In this document: positions 1 to 6,239 of the stretch, in pieces
How positions within the stretch are numbered: position 1 is the stretch's first letter
Layout: every line of letters starts with the position of its first letter
Program-made: the position numbers and the translations under genes
Assembly (NCBI GenBank): GCA_021767245.1
Contig: JAASTO010000159.1
Span: 1-6,239 of the forward strand
Length of the DNA: 6,239 bases
Direction: 5' to 3'
DNA from: Balneolaceae bacterium
GTDB taxonomy: Bacteria; Bacteroidota; Rhodothermia; Balneolales; Balneolaceae
The notes under the pieces: generated by a model
Database searches by the model: none
The model's input: the letters and a program-made list of their open reading frames with translations, nothing else
What the model was told of the DNA's origin: nothing

Positions 1-2580
1 CAATAACATCACGGCATTTTGAACCATGCGGCTTGGGCCAACCCAGAACATGCGGTATTGTGTGTTATCGAGCAGGAAGACCACTTTTCCACTTCCCATA
101 TTTTGTACGGCAGCAAAGGTTTTGCCTTTGGCATTTTCACGGTTCTCCTTCGATGCATACCCGGAAGCCAATACCTCTCCTTCTTTCACGTAGTATCCGA
201 CAGACTGCAGGGAGGCAGATGGCGTGAGGGCATCGGTGCCAAACTTCAGGGAATACAGCTGATCAGGTAATCCAAAGGCAAGCGGATTGGAGTTATCCAC
301 TTCGGCTTTAAAGGCTGAACCCGGAATTCTTTCCACTCCAAATACGTCTTCACGATCTTCATAGCGGGTGTAGTCTTTTTCATCCACCTCTGCACTGTCT
401 TCTTCTTCAGCTGCAAATAGTTCCACGTTGGTGAATCCGGACCGGTCTTTGGTGAGCCATGAACCGCTGGCTTCCGTACCTATCAGCACCCCTCCGTTTC
501 GAACCCAGGATTTGAGATCTTCGATCTGGGCATCATTCCACACACTGCTTAATCCACCCCAGGCTCCTGGCATCAGGATCACATCATATTCGGCAAGGTC
601 AATGCGGTTAAAGCTTCCGGAACGGATACGATCTATGCCAAATTCGGTCCATTGGTCGAATAGGAACCAAAGCTGACCGGCTGTATATGAACTGAATGGT
701 GAATCGATCATTAAGGCCACTTTTGGCTGTTTAACCGGCTCACTGTCACCGGAGGCCAGATCCATACCTGCATCCATACGGCCGGTATCAAATCCTTCCA
801 CTACTACCTCAACGTCATCAATCAGTCTTCGCATATCTGCTGCTATCCGATCTCGTTTCTCATAATTCCGGCCAACTAAAACGATCAAACTTCCTGCGGT
901 ATATTCCTTCCCCTGATAGGTAAAGGTCCGCCCTGCACTCCTAACGTTGTAACCCATATCCCAAAGCTTGGCTAATGCTTTCGGAGCATGCCGCTGTTTC
1001 CAGTCTATCACATAAGCGTACTGTGCATTTCCATTTTCAATGGCTGAAGGATAGCTTAGCTCTTCGGTTACCTGTTCAGTTGATGCTCCCACACTGTTGG
1101 TGGTCCAGGCTGCATCCAGATTATAAGCCAGAGGCACCGACCACGTGGCCATATCGTACATCACGGAATCCTCGATCTGCAGCTGATTTCTAAACAGCGT
1201 GTTTATGAACAGATGCTTGGGCTGATCCGTCTTAATGATGAAATCACCCGCTTCAAAATTTTGGGTTGAAGAACTTCCATCCCAGTAACTGAAGGCATTG
1301 CGTTGATTGAAATTCTCCGTGGCACGCTCTATCTGAACGTTATGCTTCATCAGCATATTCACTACCTGATAGGTATAATCATTGGCATTATTCTTTAGGA
1401 TATATGCCTTTGTATTACCTCTTTGGGTAGTTTGCGATACTGAATTTTTAAAGTATTCCAGAAGCCCTTCTTTGTTCTCCACCGCCGTTTTTACGATCGA
1501 CACTCCATTGATATAATGATCAAAGGCTCGTTGTCTTAAGGTGAGTACATAACCGTCATCGGTGGTTACAGCGCGACCACCACGACTGTGTCCACCCTGC
1601 TCGGCCAGCATTCCAATTCCGCCCATCACGCTTGGGTAAGACGATCCATAGCCCGGATAAAAGAAATCGAAGGCCTCACGCGTAGCGTAATTCAAGCCTG
1701 CTTTATCAAATTCTTCGCCGGCTCCCCTGCCAAATTTATCGGTCCAGCTTTCGTAATCGTCTGGCAGTTCCTTGTTACGCGGAGTGGTACCCGGCATCAG
1801 GAAATAGTTGTTATTGAAACCTTGCTCGTGGAAATCCATGTGCACTTGTGGCATCCAGCTTTGGTAAGCTGCAATACGCCCCTGCGATTCAGGATGAACC
1901 AGCCACACCCAGTCCCGGTTCAAGTCGAACCAGTAATGGTTGGTACGCCCTCCCGGCCAGATCTCATCATGCTCCAGGTCATTAGCATCGGTATTCAACA
2001 CGTTGGCCTGAGATGATTTATACCAGTACACGTAACGGTCACGCCCATCCGGATTGATCATGGGATCGATGATCACCACGGAGTTATCCAGCCATTCAGC
2101 CGTTTCACTATCTGAAGCAGCAAGCAAACGATAGGCCGTCTGCATAGCAGCTTCACTGCTTGATGCCTCATTACCATGCACATTATAACTAAACCAAACC
2201 ACCACCGGTTTGTCATCGGTAGCGGCAGATTCGGGGTTATTGGCCAGGTTCAGATTCGCCTCCCTGATAGACTCGATATCACCCATATTTTCTTCGGAAC
2301 TGATGACCGCATAGTAAAGATCACGGCCTTCGTATGTCGTTCCATACTTATGGAATGAAAGCTTATCAGACTCTTCATCCAGTTGTTTGAAGTAATCCAT
2401 GATCTGATGATGGAAGGTATATTCCGCCCCAATCTCATAACCGAGATATTCCTGAGGTGAAGTGATATTTTGATCATAATTCAGGTCCGGGTGAAACTGA
2501 AAGCGTTCAAAGGCATCCTGTTGGGCAAAAACCTGAAATGAGGTTAATAAAAATGTAAAAAGCGTGAGTAGGATCTTCAT
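1..2580 (-). CDS. Secreted M14-family zinc carboxypeptidase with C-terminal GATase-like domain (3' end cut)
   Basis: Predicted exported metallopeptidase of the zinc carboxypeptidase (M14) superfamily. The frame is open for 860 codons from ATG at 2580-2578 to the window edge, so the stop lies to the left. Residues 1-19 form a signal peptide (MK, hydrophobic core, VFA|QQ cleavage site), which supports this start. M14 features in order: zinc ligands H135 and E138 in NVHGNE; NPDGR at 177-181 with candidate substrate-binding R180/R181 region; the N221-R222 pair in FDLNRDW; third zinc ligand H251 in MDFHEQG; and probable catalytic E327 in LAEQGG. Residues about 619-705 resemble a class I glutamine amidotransferase fold (VALMID, then LMPGAWGG, then GTEASG at 701-706). 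I see no cysteine at the expected nucleophile position, so this part is probably non-catalytic. Family knowledge suggests peptide cleavage in the periplasm or outside the cell; the substrate is unknown. No clear ribosome binding site precedes the start. It is transcribed divergently from the PLP enzyme gene. Confidence 0.9.
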   Translation of the reverse strand, partial: MKILLTLFTFLLTSFQVFAQQDAFERFQFHPDLNYDQNITSPQEYLGYEIGAEYTFHHQIMDYFKQLDEESDKLSFHKYGTTYEGRDLYYAVISSEENMGDIESIREANLNLANNPESAATDDKPVVVWFSYNVHGNEASSSEAAMQTAYRLLAASDSETAEWLDNSVVIIDPMINPDGRDRYVYWYKSSQANVLNTDANDLEHDEIWPGGRTNHYWFDLNRDWVWLVHPESQGRIAAYQSWMPQVHMDFHEQGFNNNYFLMPGTTPRNKELPDDYESWTDKFGRGAGEEFDKAGLNYATREAFDFFYPGYGSSYPSVMGGIGMLAEQGGHSRGGRAVTTDDGYVLTLRQRAFDHYINGVSIVKTAVENKEGLLEYFKNSVSQTTQRGNTKAYILKNNANDYTYQVVNMLMKHNVQIERATENFNQRNAFSYWDGSSSTQNFEAGDFIIKTDQPKHLFINTLFRNQLQIEDSVMYDMATWSVPLAYNLDAAWTTNSVGASTEQVTEELSYPSAIENGNAQYAYVIDWKQRHAPKALAKLWDMGYNVRSAGRTFTYQGKEYTAGSLIVLVGRNYEKRDRIAADMRRLIDDVEVVVEGFDTGRMDAGMDLASGDSEPVKQPKVALMIDSPFSSYTAGQLWFLFDQWTEFGIDRIRSGSFNRIDLAEYDVILMPGAWGGLSSVWNDAQIEDLKSWVRNGGVLIGTEASGSWLTKDRSGFTNVELFAAEEEDSAEVDEKDYTRYEDREDVFGVERIPGSAFKAEVDNSNPLAFGLPDQLYSLKFGTDALTPSASLQSVGYYVKEGEVLASGYASKENRENAKGKTFAAVQNMGSGKVVFLLDNTQYRMFWVGPSRMVQNAVMLL

Positions 2581-2692
2581 ATCAAATGATTGAGGTTAAG
2601 AGCTAACTTTGAGTGATGGAGCCCTAAAATAATGTTATTTTATTTAGAGTAAAGTGCCACAAACCTGTAAAGACATTCAGAAAGTTAAAATT
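2581..2692. promoter_or_regulatory. Divergent AT-rich intergenic region, probable back-to-back promoters
   Basis: These 112 bases separate the starts of two divergent genes, so promoters for both should lie here. The centre is strongly AT-rich (about 2625-2646) and holds a palindrome that is listed separately. I could not fix a convincing -35/-10 pair or a Bacteroidota-type TAnnTTTG box on either strand. Only the region as a whole is called, not individual elements. Confidence 0.4.
2625..2642. repeat. 18-bp palindrome between divergent genes, possible operator
   Basis: TAAAATAA and TTATTTTA are perfect 8-base inverted arms around a central TG. The site lies 45 bases from the minus-strand peptidase start and 51 bases before the plus-strand PLP enzyme start. 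A symmetric site in this place would suit a dimeric regulator acting on both genes. However, AT-rich symmetry also arises by chance, and no T-tract or GC stem suggests a terminator. Confidence 0.4.
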
Positions 2693-3649
2693 ATGAAAAT
2701 TACTCCCCTTTCCCCCACTTTTGATGATATCAAAAAGGCTTACGCCCTCATCAAAAAATATGCGAACCGAACTCCTGTCTTTACCAGCCGCAGTGTAGAT
2801 GAAAGAGCCGGATGTAAGATCATTTTCAAATGTGAGAATTTTCAACGGGTGGGTGCTTTTAAATTCCGAGGAGCATGTAACGCCGTCTTTTCACTGAGTG
2901 ATGAGGAAGCTCAAAAAGGAGTGGCTACTCACTCATCCGGTAATCATGCACAGGCGGTTGCTCTTGCTGCCAAAATGCGTGGAATTCCTGCTTATGTAGT
3001 GATGCCTGAAAACGCTCCGAAAATTAAAGTTAAAGCCGTTAAGGGCTACGGAGCCAAAATAACCTTCTGTGAATCCACTCAACAAGCCCGGGAATCAACC
3101 CTTGAAGAGGTGGTTAGTAAGACGGGAGCAACCTTTATTCATCCCTATGACGATACCCGCGTTATTGCGGGACAGGGTACGGCGGCAATCGAGTTACTTG
3201 AAGATCACCCTGATCTTGATATGATCCTAACTCCTGTTGGTGGAGGCGGATTATTGAGTGGTACCTCGATCTCAGCAAAGTCTCTAAAACCGGACATCAA
3301 AGTGGTGGGAGCTGAACCGGAAATGGCCGATGACGCTTTCCGTTCATTTAAATCCGGCCAACGTATCCCGGTTCAAAACCCTGACACCATAGCGGATGGA
3401 CTAAGGACCTCACTTGGGGAATTGCCGTTTTCGATCATCACACAGAATGTGGATGAAATTGTAACGGTAAGTGAGGATTCCATCAAAGAATCCATGCGAT
3501 TTATCTGGGAACGCATGAATATGATCATAGAGGCATCTTGTGCAGTACCGGTATCTGCAGTTTTTGATGAAAAAGTGGATATCAAAGGAAAGAAAGTCGG
3601 CATTATCATCACCGGTGGAAACGTGGACCTGGATAATTTACCGTGGTAA
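2693..3649 (+). CDS. PLP-dependent serine racemase / threo-3-hydroxyaspartate ammonia-lyase family enzyme
   Basis: A 318-residue fold-type II PLP enzyme of the serine/threonine dehydratase family, cytosolic. The PLP Schiff-base lysine is K57 in GAFKFRG. The substrate/PLP loop is SSGNH (81-85), the phosphate-binding glycine loop is GGGG (183-186), and the C-terminal ring-nitrogen motif is TGGNVD (307-312). E208, A212 and D214 in AEPEMADD match the divalent-metal ligands of eukaryotic serine racemase, and the whole chain aligns with that enzyme from memory without gaps of note. It lacks the C-terminal regulatory domain of biosynthetic IlvA, so isoleucine synthesis is less likely. Expected chemistry is serine racemization and/or deamination of serine, threonine or hydroxyaspartate; sequence alone does not settle which. 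I chose ATG 2693 because homologues begin near this point. An in-frame GTG at 2654 would add 13 residues with no family match. No strong Shine-Dalgarno is visible. Confidence 0.9.
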   Translation: MKITPLSPTFDDIKKAYALIKKYANRTPVFTSRSVDERAGCKIIFKCENFQRVGAFKFRGACNAVFSLSDEEAQKGVATHSSGNHAQAVALAAKMRGIPAYVVMPENAPKIKVKAVKGYGAKITFCESTQQARESTLEEVVSKTGATFIHPYDDTRVIAGQGTAAIELLEDHPDLDMILTPVGGGGLLSGTSISAKSLKPDIKVVGAEPEMADDAFRSFKSGQRIPVQNPDTIADGLRTSLGELPFSIITQNVDEIVTVSEDSIKESMRFIWERMNMIIEASCAVPVSAVFDEKVDIKGKKVGIIITGGNVDLDNLPW

Positions 3650-3711
3650 AAAAGTGATTTAGTGAAACATTCATCACAATTTATACGTCTTTAGAAAAAA
3701 AACTTTTGCTC

Positions 3712-4533
3712 ATGGCACAAAAAAATAAACACTCTCAATACTCATTCGAATCAGAAATTGACGATCATATTGATTATGACCCCAATTTCAATCTTGATGC
3801 CTACATCAATAAAATGAGTCGAAAAGGTAATCAAGCTGACATTCAACCGGTCACTGAAGATGATGACCGATCACAATTCAAGAACGCTGTTCTCATATTC
3901 CTTGTCTTTGCCGCATCCTACCTTTGGATCAACGACTGGAGTGTAAGTCAGGCCTGGAACAGCATATTTGGCGGAGATGAAGTCTCGGCCGTTACTGCAC
4001 CTGAAGCTCCTTCCATCGATATTCCCACGATACCTGCCATACCCGATAACCCAATGGCACCGGGTGAAATGAGATCAGAAGGGTTCACTGAATTTTTATC
4101 GGCTGCTTATGCAAACGGTTTGGATCAATACTACAGTAACATTGGTCTTCAAACCATGTATGAAGCCGGGGTTTCCCTTGAATACCTGAATCAGTTAACA
4201 GAAGCGGGTATCACTGACTTATCATTTCCGGCCGTCATCGCTTTTCATGAATCTGGGGTTACTTTGGAATATCTCGATCAACTTAAAATATCCGGTTTCT
4301 TGGATGATCTATCCTTTCCTGCCGTAATTGCTTACTACGAGAGCAATGTTACCATGGAATACCTCAATGGGTTAAATGAAGCGGGTTATTTGCAGATATC
4401 ATCATTTCCAGCGATCGTTGCATACTTTGAAGCCGGAGTGACTCCGGAGTTTCTGGATCAGCTCAATGAAAATGGGTTATTACAGCAAATGAGTTTTACG
4501 GAGGTAGTCGAAGCTTTTGATGCTGATAATTGA
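3712..4533 (+). CDS. Single-pass membrane protein with tandem ~30-residue GVxxEYLxxL repeats, function unknown
   Basis: A 273-residue protein I cannot assign to a named family. Residues 1-57 are hydrophilic and acidic (DDHIDYD, TEDDDR). One membrane segment lies at about 58-74 (AVLIFLVFAASYLW). Basic residues R53 and K57 before it suggest N-inside, C-outside topology. A proline-rich linker (97-117) leads to a repeat region with units starting at G153, G182, N212 and G242. Each has the pattern GVTxEYLDQLxxxGxxxxxSFPAVIAYxE, with periods of 29, 30 and 30; a degenerate unit precedes the first. The pattern recalls the GVxxeYxxxLxxaG repeats found C-terminal to some M56/BlaR1-type peptidases, but no peptidase domain is present. 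The repeats probably form a small helical scaffold for protein contacts in the periplasm. ATG 3712 is preferred over an in-frame TTG at 3706. It starts 62 bases after the PLP enzyme and ends 67 bases before the NfeD gene, in the same direction. Confidence 0.8.
   Translation: MAQKNKHSQYSFESEIDDHIDYDPNFNLDAYINKMSRKGNQADIQPVTEDDDRSQFKNAVLIFLVFAASYLWINDWSVSQAWNSIFGGDEVSAVTAPEAPSIDIPTIPAIPDNPMAPGEMRSEGFTEFLSAAYANGLDQYYSNIGLQTMYEAGVSLEYLNQLTEAGITDLSFPAVIAFHESGVTLEYLDQLKISGFLDDLSFPAVIAYYESNVTMEYLNGLNEAGYLQISSFPAIVAYFEAGVTPEFLDQLNENGLLQQMSFTEVVEAFDADN
4168..4530 (+). repeat. Array of four ~30-codon coding repeats
   Basis: The repeat units begin at 4168, 4255, 4345 and 4435, with lengths of 87, 90 and 90 bases and a shorter divergent last unit. 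The best conserved DNA block encodes SFPAVIA and recurs three times with different synonymous codons (tcatttccggcc, tcctttcctgcc, tcatttccagcg). Protein conservation with DNA divergence indicates old duplications under selection, not a recent unstable tandem repeat. Confidence 0.8.
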
Positions 4534-4586
4534 TCGGTGAATCTGCTTAGTTTTTTTGAATTCATTTGCCTATCTATAAGCAAATT

Positions 4587-4592
4587 AAAAGG
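4587..4592 (+). promoter_or_regulatory. Ribosome binding site of the NfeD gene
   Basis: AAAAGG lies eight bases before ATG 4601. It decides between this start and the upstream GTG at 4592, which overlaps it. The preceding two plus-strand genes lack such a site. Confidence 0.6.
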
Positions 4593-4600
4593 TGTTACAA

Positions 4601-5098
4601 ATGGATAGTGAAATTCTGACCTGGATATTCCTTATCGGTGGAATACTCCTGATCTTACTTGAGGCAGTATTACCCGGTGGCGTAGCCATTTTATTAGGCT
4701 TAAGCGGTTTGGGTGTGGGCATACTTAGATATTTTGGTTTTTTAGAGGATCCGCTGACGGCTACATTCATTTGGCTGTTCTCTTCCATAGTTATGACCAT
4801 CGCCATTCGGCCATTCATCAATAAATACTTTAAAGGCGAAAGTTCGTATAAATTAGCGGATGAGGACTTTGAAGCTATGGATCAGGTGGTGGAAGTAACG
4901 GAACCGATCAACGAATTTAACAATGATGGGCGGATCCGGTTTCAGGGGATCTCATGGCAGGCACGTTCGCTTGAGGGTGATATTCCCGCCGGAGTACAGG
5001 TTCGCATCAAATACCGTGATAACACCACGTGGATCGTAGAACCGGTCGACCTAATTGACCAGACAGGTCATCAACTTAAAGACTCAAATAGAAACTGA
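4601..5098 (+). CDS. NfeD family membrane protein (short form, OB-fold C-terminus)
   Basis: A 165-residue short NfeD protein, without the N-terminal ClpP-like serine protease domain of long NfeD. It has three hydrophobic segments, at about 7-25, 28-48 and 54-73, with the family-typical E21-AVLPGG turn between the first two. A soluble tail follows (about 90-157), with the pattern GRIRFQGISWQA, then L/I-PAGVQVRI, then WIVEPV, which is typical of the NfeD C-terminal OB-fold. Short NfeD proteins pair with SPFH/stomatin proteins in the inner membrane; E. coli YbbJ with QmcA is the model. Here the SPFH gene follows after a single base, so translation is probably coupled. The start ATG 4601 is supported by an AAAAGG ribosome binding site just upstream. 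An in-frame GTG at 4592 lies inside that site and is rejected. The 67 bases before the start contain no gene and no convincing terminator. Confidence 0.93.
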   Translation: MDSEILTWIFLIGGILLILLEAVLPGGVAILLGLSGLGVGILRYFGFLEDPLTATFIWLFSSIVMTIAIRPFINKYFKGESSYKLADEDFEAMDQVVEVTEPINEFNNDGRIRFQGISWQARSLEGDIPAGVQVRIKYRDNTTWIVEPVDLIDQTGHQLKDSNRN

Positions 5099-5099
5099 C

Positions 5100-6035
5100 A
5101 TGATTTGGACTACACTGCTGATCGTAATCGTTTTATCATATTTCATTCTTACCCGTTTATTCCAGATCGTGGAATTTCGGGAAGAAGTGATTCAGGAACG
5201 CCTTGGTAAATACAAGAAAACCTTGAAACCCGGGTTTCACTTTCTCATCCCCTTCGTCGACCGCCCGGCTTACAGTCAGGAAATGCGCGAACAGGTAATC
5301 GACGTTCCCAGCCAAACCTGTATCACCAAAGACAATATTGAAGTGTCTGTGGATGGTTTGGTTTATCTAAAAGTGATGGATTCCTATAAAGCGAGTTATG
5401 GTATCTCAAACTATCAGGCTGCTGCAGTTAATCTGGCTCAAACCACCATGCGATCTGAGATCGGTAAAATGACCCTGGATGATACCTTTTCGGAACGGGA
5501 TAAAATGAATGAAAATATTGTTCGTGAGATCGACAAAGCAGCCGATCCTTGGGGCGTTAAAGTAATGCGTTATGAGTTAAAAAACATCAACCCATCCAAT
5601 GAGATCGTGGATACCATGGAGCGGCAAATGGAGGCCGAACGGGAGAAACGGGCTGAGATCACCAATTCAGAAGGTCATCGGCAAGCACGGATCTATGAGT
5701 CGGAAGGTGAGCAGCAAAGTCAGGTGCTGGTTTCAGAGGCAAATCGCCAAAAGCGTATCAATGAAGCTAAAGGCCGGGCTAAGGAAATTGAGCTGGTGGC
5801 TACAGCAACTGCCAAGGGCATTCGCCGCGTGGCCGAAGCGATCGAAAAACCGGGTGGTGACCTTGCCGTAAAAACGAAGTTGATAGAACAATACATCAAG
5901 CAGTTTGGGAATATCATCAAAAAGTCGAATGTCTCTGTCCTGCCTACCGAAACTGCAAACCTGAAGACCTTTTTTGAAGGGGTCAGTCAGATCAGTGACC
6001 ACACTAAAGACCCATCAACCCAAACCGGTAAATAA
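5100..6035 (+). CDS. SPFH/Band 7 (stomatin/QmcA-like) membrane protein, first of two paralogues
   Basis: A 311-residue SPFH protein close in size and layout to E. coli QmcA. An N-terminal membrane anchor lies at about 3-21. The SPFH domain covers about 22-172: VIQERLGKYKKTLKPGFH with the conserved R34-LG, PGFHFLIPFVD at 44-54, the DVPSQ and TKDNIEVSVDG strands, and the DPWGVKVMRYELKNI end signature. From M173 a charged helical coiled coil follows to about residue 255, with the usual SEG/EA spacing (MERQMEAEREKRAEI, SEGHRQA, SEANRQKR). Then come a small helical segment and a polar tail. Family members assemble into large rings or cages that organise membrane domains and influence membrane protease access. 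ATG 5100 is one base past the NfeD stop codon. A start upstream of it inside NfeD (from 5055) would place 15 polar residues before the anchor and is rejected. No clear Shine-Dalgarno is present, consistent with coupling to NfeD translation. Confidence 0.94.
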   Translation: MIWTTLLIVIVLSYFILTRLFQIVEFREEVIQERLGKYKKTLKPGFHFLIPFVDRPAYSQEMREQVIDVPSQTCITKDNIEVSVDGLVYLKVMDSYKASYGISNYQAAAVNLAQTTMRSEIGKMTLDDTFSERDKMNENIVREIDKAADPWGVKVMRYELKNINPSNEIVDTMERQMEAEREKRAEITNSEGHRQARIYESEGEQQSQVLVSEANRQKRINEAKGRAKEIELVATATAKGIRRVAEAIEKPGGDLAVKTKLIEQYIKQFGNIIKKSNVSVLPTETANLKTFFEGVSQISDHTKDPSTQTGK

Positions 6036-6039
6036 GGAG
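6033..6039 (+). promoter_or_regulatory. Ribosome binding site overlapping a stop codon
   Basis: TAAGGAG contains both the stop of the first SPFH gene (TAA 6033-6035) and a strong Shine-Dalgarno, seven bases before ATG 6047. It supports that start and suggests the second SPFH gene is translated efficiently in its own right from the same transcript. Confidence 0.7.
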
Positions 6040-6046
6040 TATCACA

Positions 6047-6239
6047 ATGGAAATCATGGAATCGATCAGTAAGGTATTATTAGGACTCTTCTCCATTTAT
6101 GTGATGTACCAGTTTATTCGGTCACTCAGGATGGTACCCAATCAGTTTGCTTTTATTGTAGAACGGCTTGGTAATTATCACAAAACCCTGGGGCCAGGGT
6201 TTCACGCCCTCATCCCGATCATTGATAAGGTGGTGTACA
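6047..6239 (+). CDS. Second SPFH/Band 7 (stomatin-like) protein, 5' part only (cut at right edge)
   Basis: Sixty-four codons are visible. Residues about 5-24 form a hydrophobic anchor (VLLGLFSIYVMYQFI). The start of an SPFH domain follows: MVPNQFAFIVERLGNYHKTL, then GPGFHALIPIIDKVVY. It aligns directly with residues 23-57 of the preceding gene product (shared ERLG, KTL, PGFH, LIP and D), and similarity is still visible in the DNA (gaacgccttggtaa versus gaacggcttggtaa). It is therefore a paralogue from gene duplication. The 11-base gap and strong ribosome binding site place it in the NfeD-SPFH operon. The N-terminus is closer to canonical slipin/stomatin sequences than that of its neighbour. 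The coiled coil and C-terminus lie outside the window. A second in-frame ATG at 6056 is a less likely start because its distance from the ribosome binding site is too long. Confidence 0.88.
   Translation, partial: MEIMESISKVLLGLFSIYVMYQFIRSLRMVPNQFAFIVERLGNYHKTLGPGFHALIPIIDKVVY

Noticed and set aside
1588..2016. 142-codon open frame on the plus strand
   Set aside because: It lies wholly antisense to the M14 active-site region, whose own frame shows conserved motifs throughout. The product has no recognisable domain and is a shadow.
2654..2692. Upstream GTG start for the PLP enzyme
   Set aside because: It would add 13 residues not matched in the family. ATG 2693 gives the normal N-terminus.
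3650..3711. GTGAT...ATCAC inverted repeat after the PLP enzyme
   Set aside because: A five-base stem with a long loop and no following T-run is weak and probably chance. It does not establish a transcript end between the PLP enzyme and the repeat protein.
4534..4600. Possible terminator or promoter: T-run 4551-4557, 6-bp inverted repeat ATTTGC/GCAAAT (4564-4569 and 4580-4585), TATAAG at 4575
   Set aside because: The T-run has no stem before it. The 6-bp stem has a 10-base loop and no T-tract. The candidate TTGAAT to TATAAG spacing is only 13 bases. None is strong enough to call.
5055..5099. Longer start for the first SPFH protein inside NfeD
   Set aside because: It adds a polar stretch before the membrane anchor. 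ATG 5100, directly after the NfeD stop, fits family architecture and operon spacing.
5720..6002. Minus-strand open frames within the first SPFH gene
   Set aside because: They are antisense to the coiled-coil and C-terminal coding region, overlap each other, and have no recognisable domain.

Overview
The window looks like a moderate-GC (low 40s by eye) chromosomal segment of a member of the Bacteroidota/Balneolota/Rhodothermota lineage. The lineage call is an inference. It rests on a large secreted M14 peptidase with a C-terminal GATase-like domain, a membrane-anchored repeat protein of a kind I associate with these groups, and sparse Shine-Dalgarno use with a few clear exceptions. No RNA genes, insertion sequences, CRISPR arrays or phage genes were seen, and no gap between genes exceeds about 115 bases.

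Left block (1-2580, minus strand): one long gene for a secreted zinc carboxypeptidase-like protein, open over 860 codons and cut by the left edge before its stop. It has a signal peptide, a complete-looking M14 active site, and a C-terminal class I glutamine amidotransferase-like domain that appears to lack the nucleophilic cysteine. Its start faces the next gene across a divergent, AT-rich intergenic region carrying a near-perfect 18-bp palindrome.

Middle block (2693-4533, plus strand): a PLP-dependent fold-type II enzyme of the serine racemase / threo-3-hydroxyaspartate ammonia-lyase group, with its PLP lysine and divalent-metal site intact. A 273-residue single-pass membrane protein follows. 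Its predicted periplasmic part is built from about four 29-30 residue repeats and has no function I can name; it is the least explained object in the window.

Right block (4601-6239, plus strand): a compact NfeD / SPFH membrane-microdomain operon. A short NfeD protein (three membrane segments plus an OB-fold tail) is followed one base later by a stomatin/QmcA-like SPFH protein. After an 11-base gap comes a second SPFH protein, cut by the right edge. NfeD and SPFH proteins are established genomic and physical partners that form membrane scaffolds. The two adjacent SPFH paralogues may co-assemble, and the upstream repeat protein may be an accessory of the same membrane system, though that link rests only on proximity.
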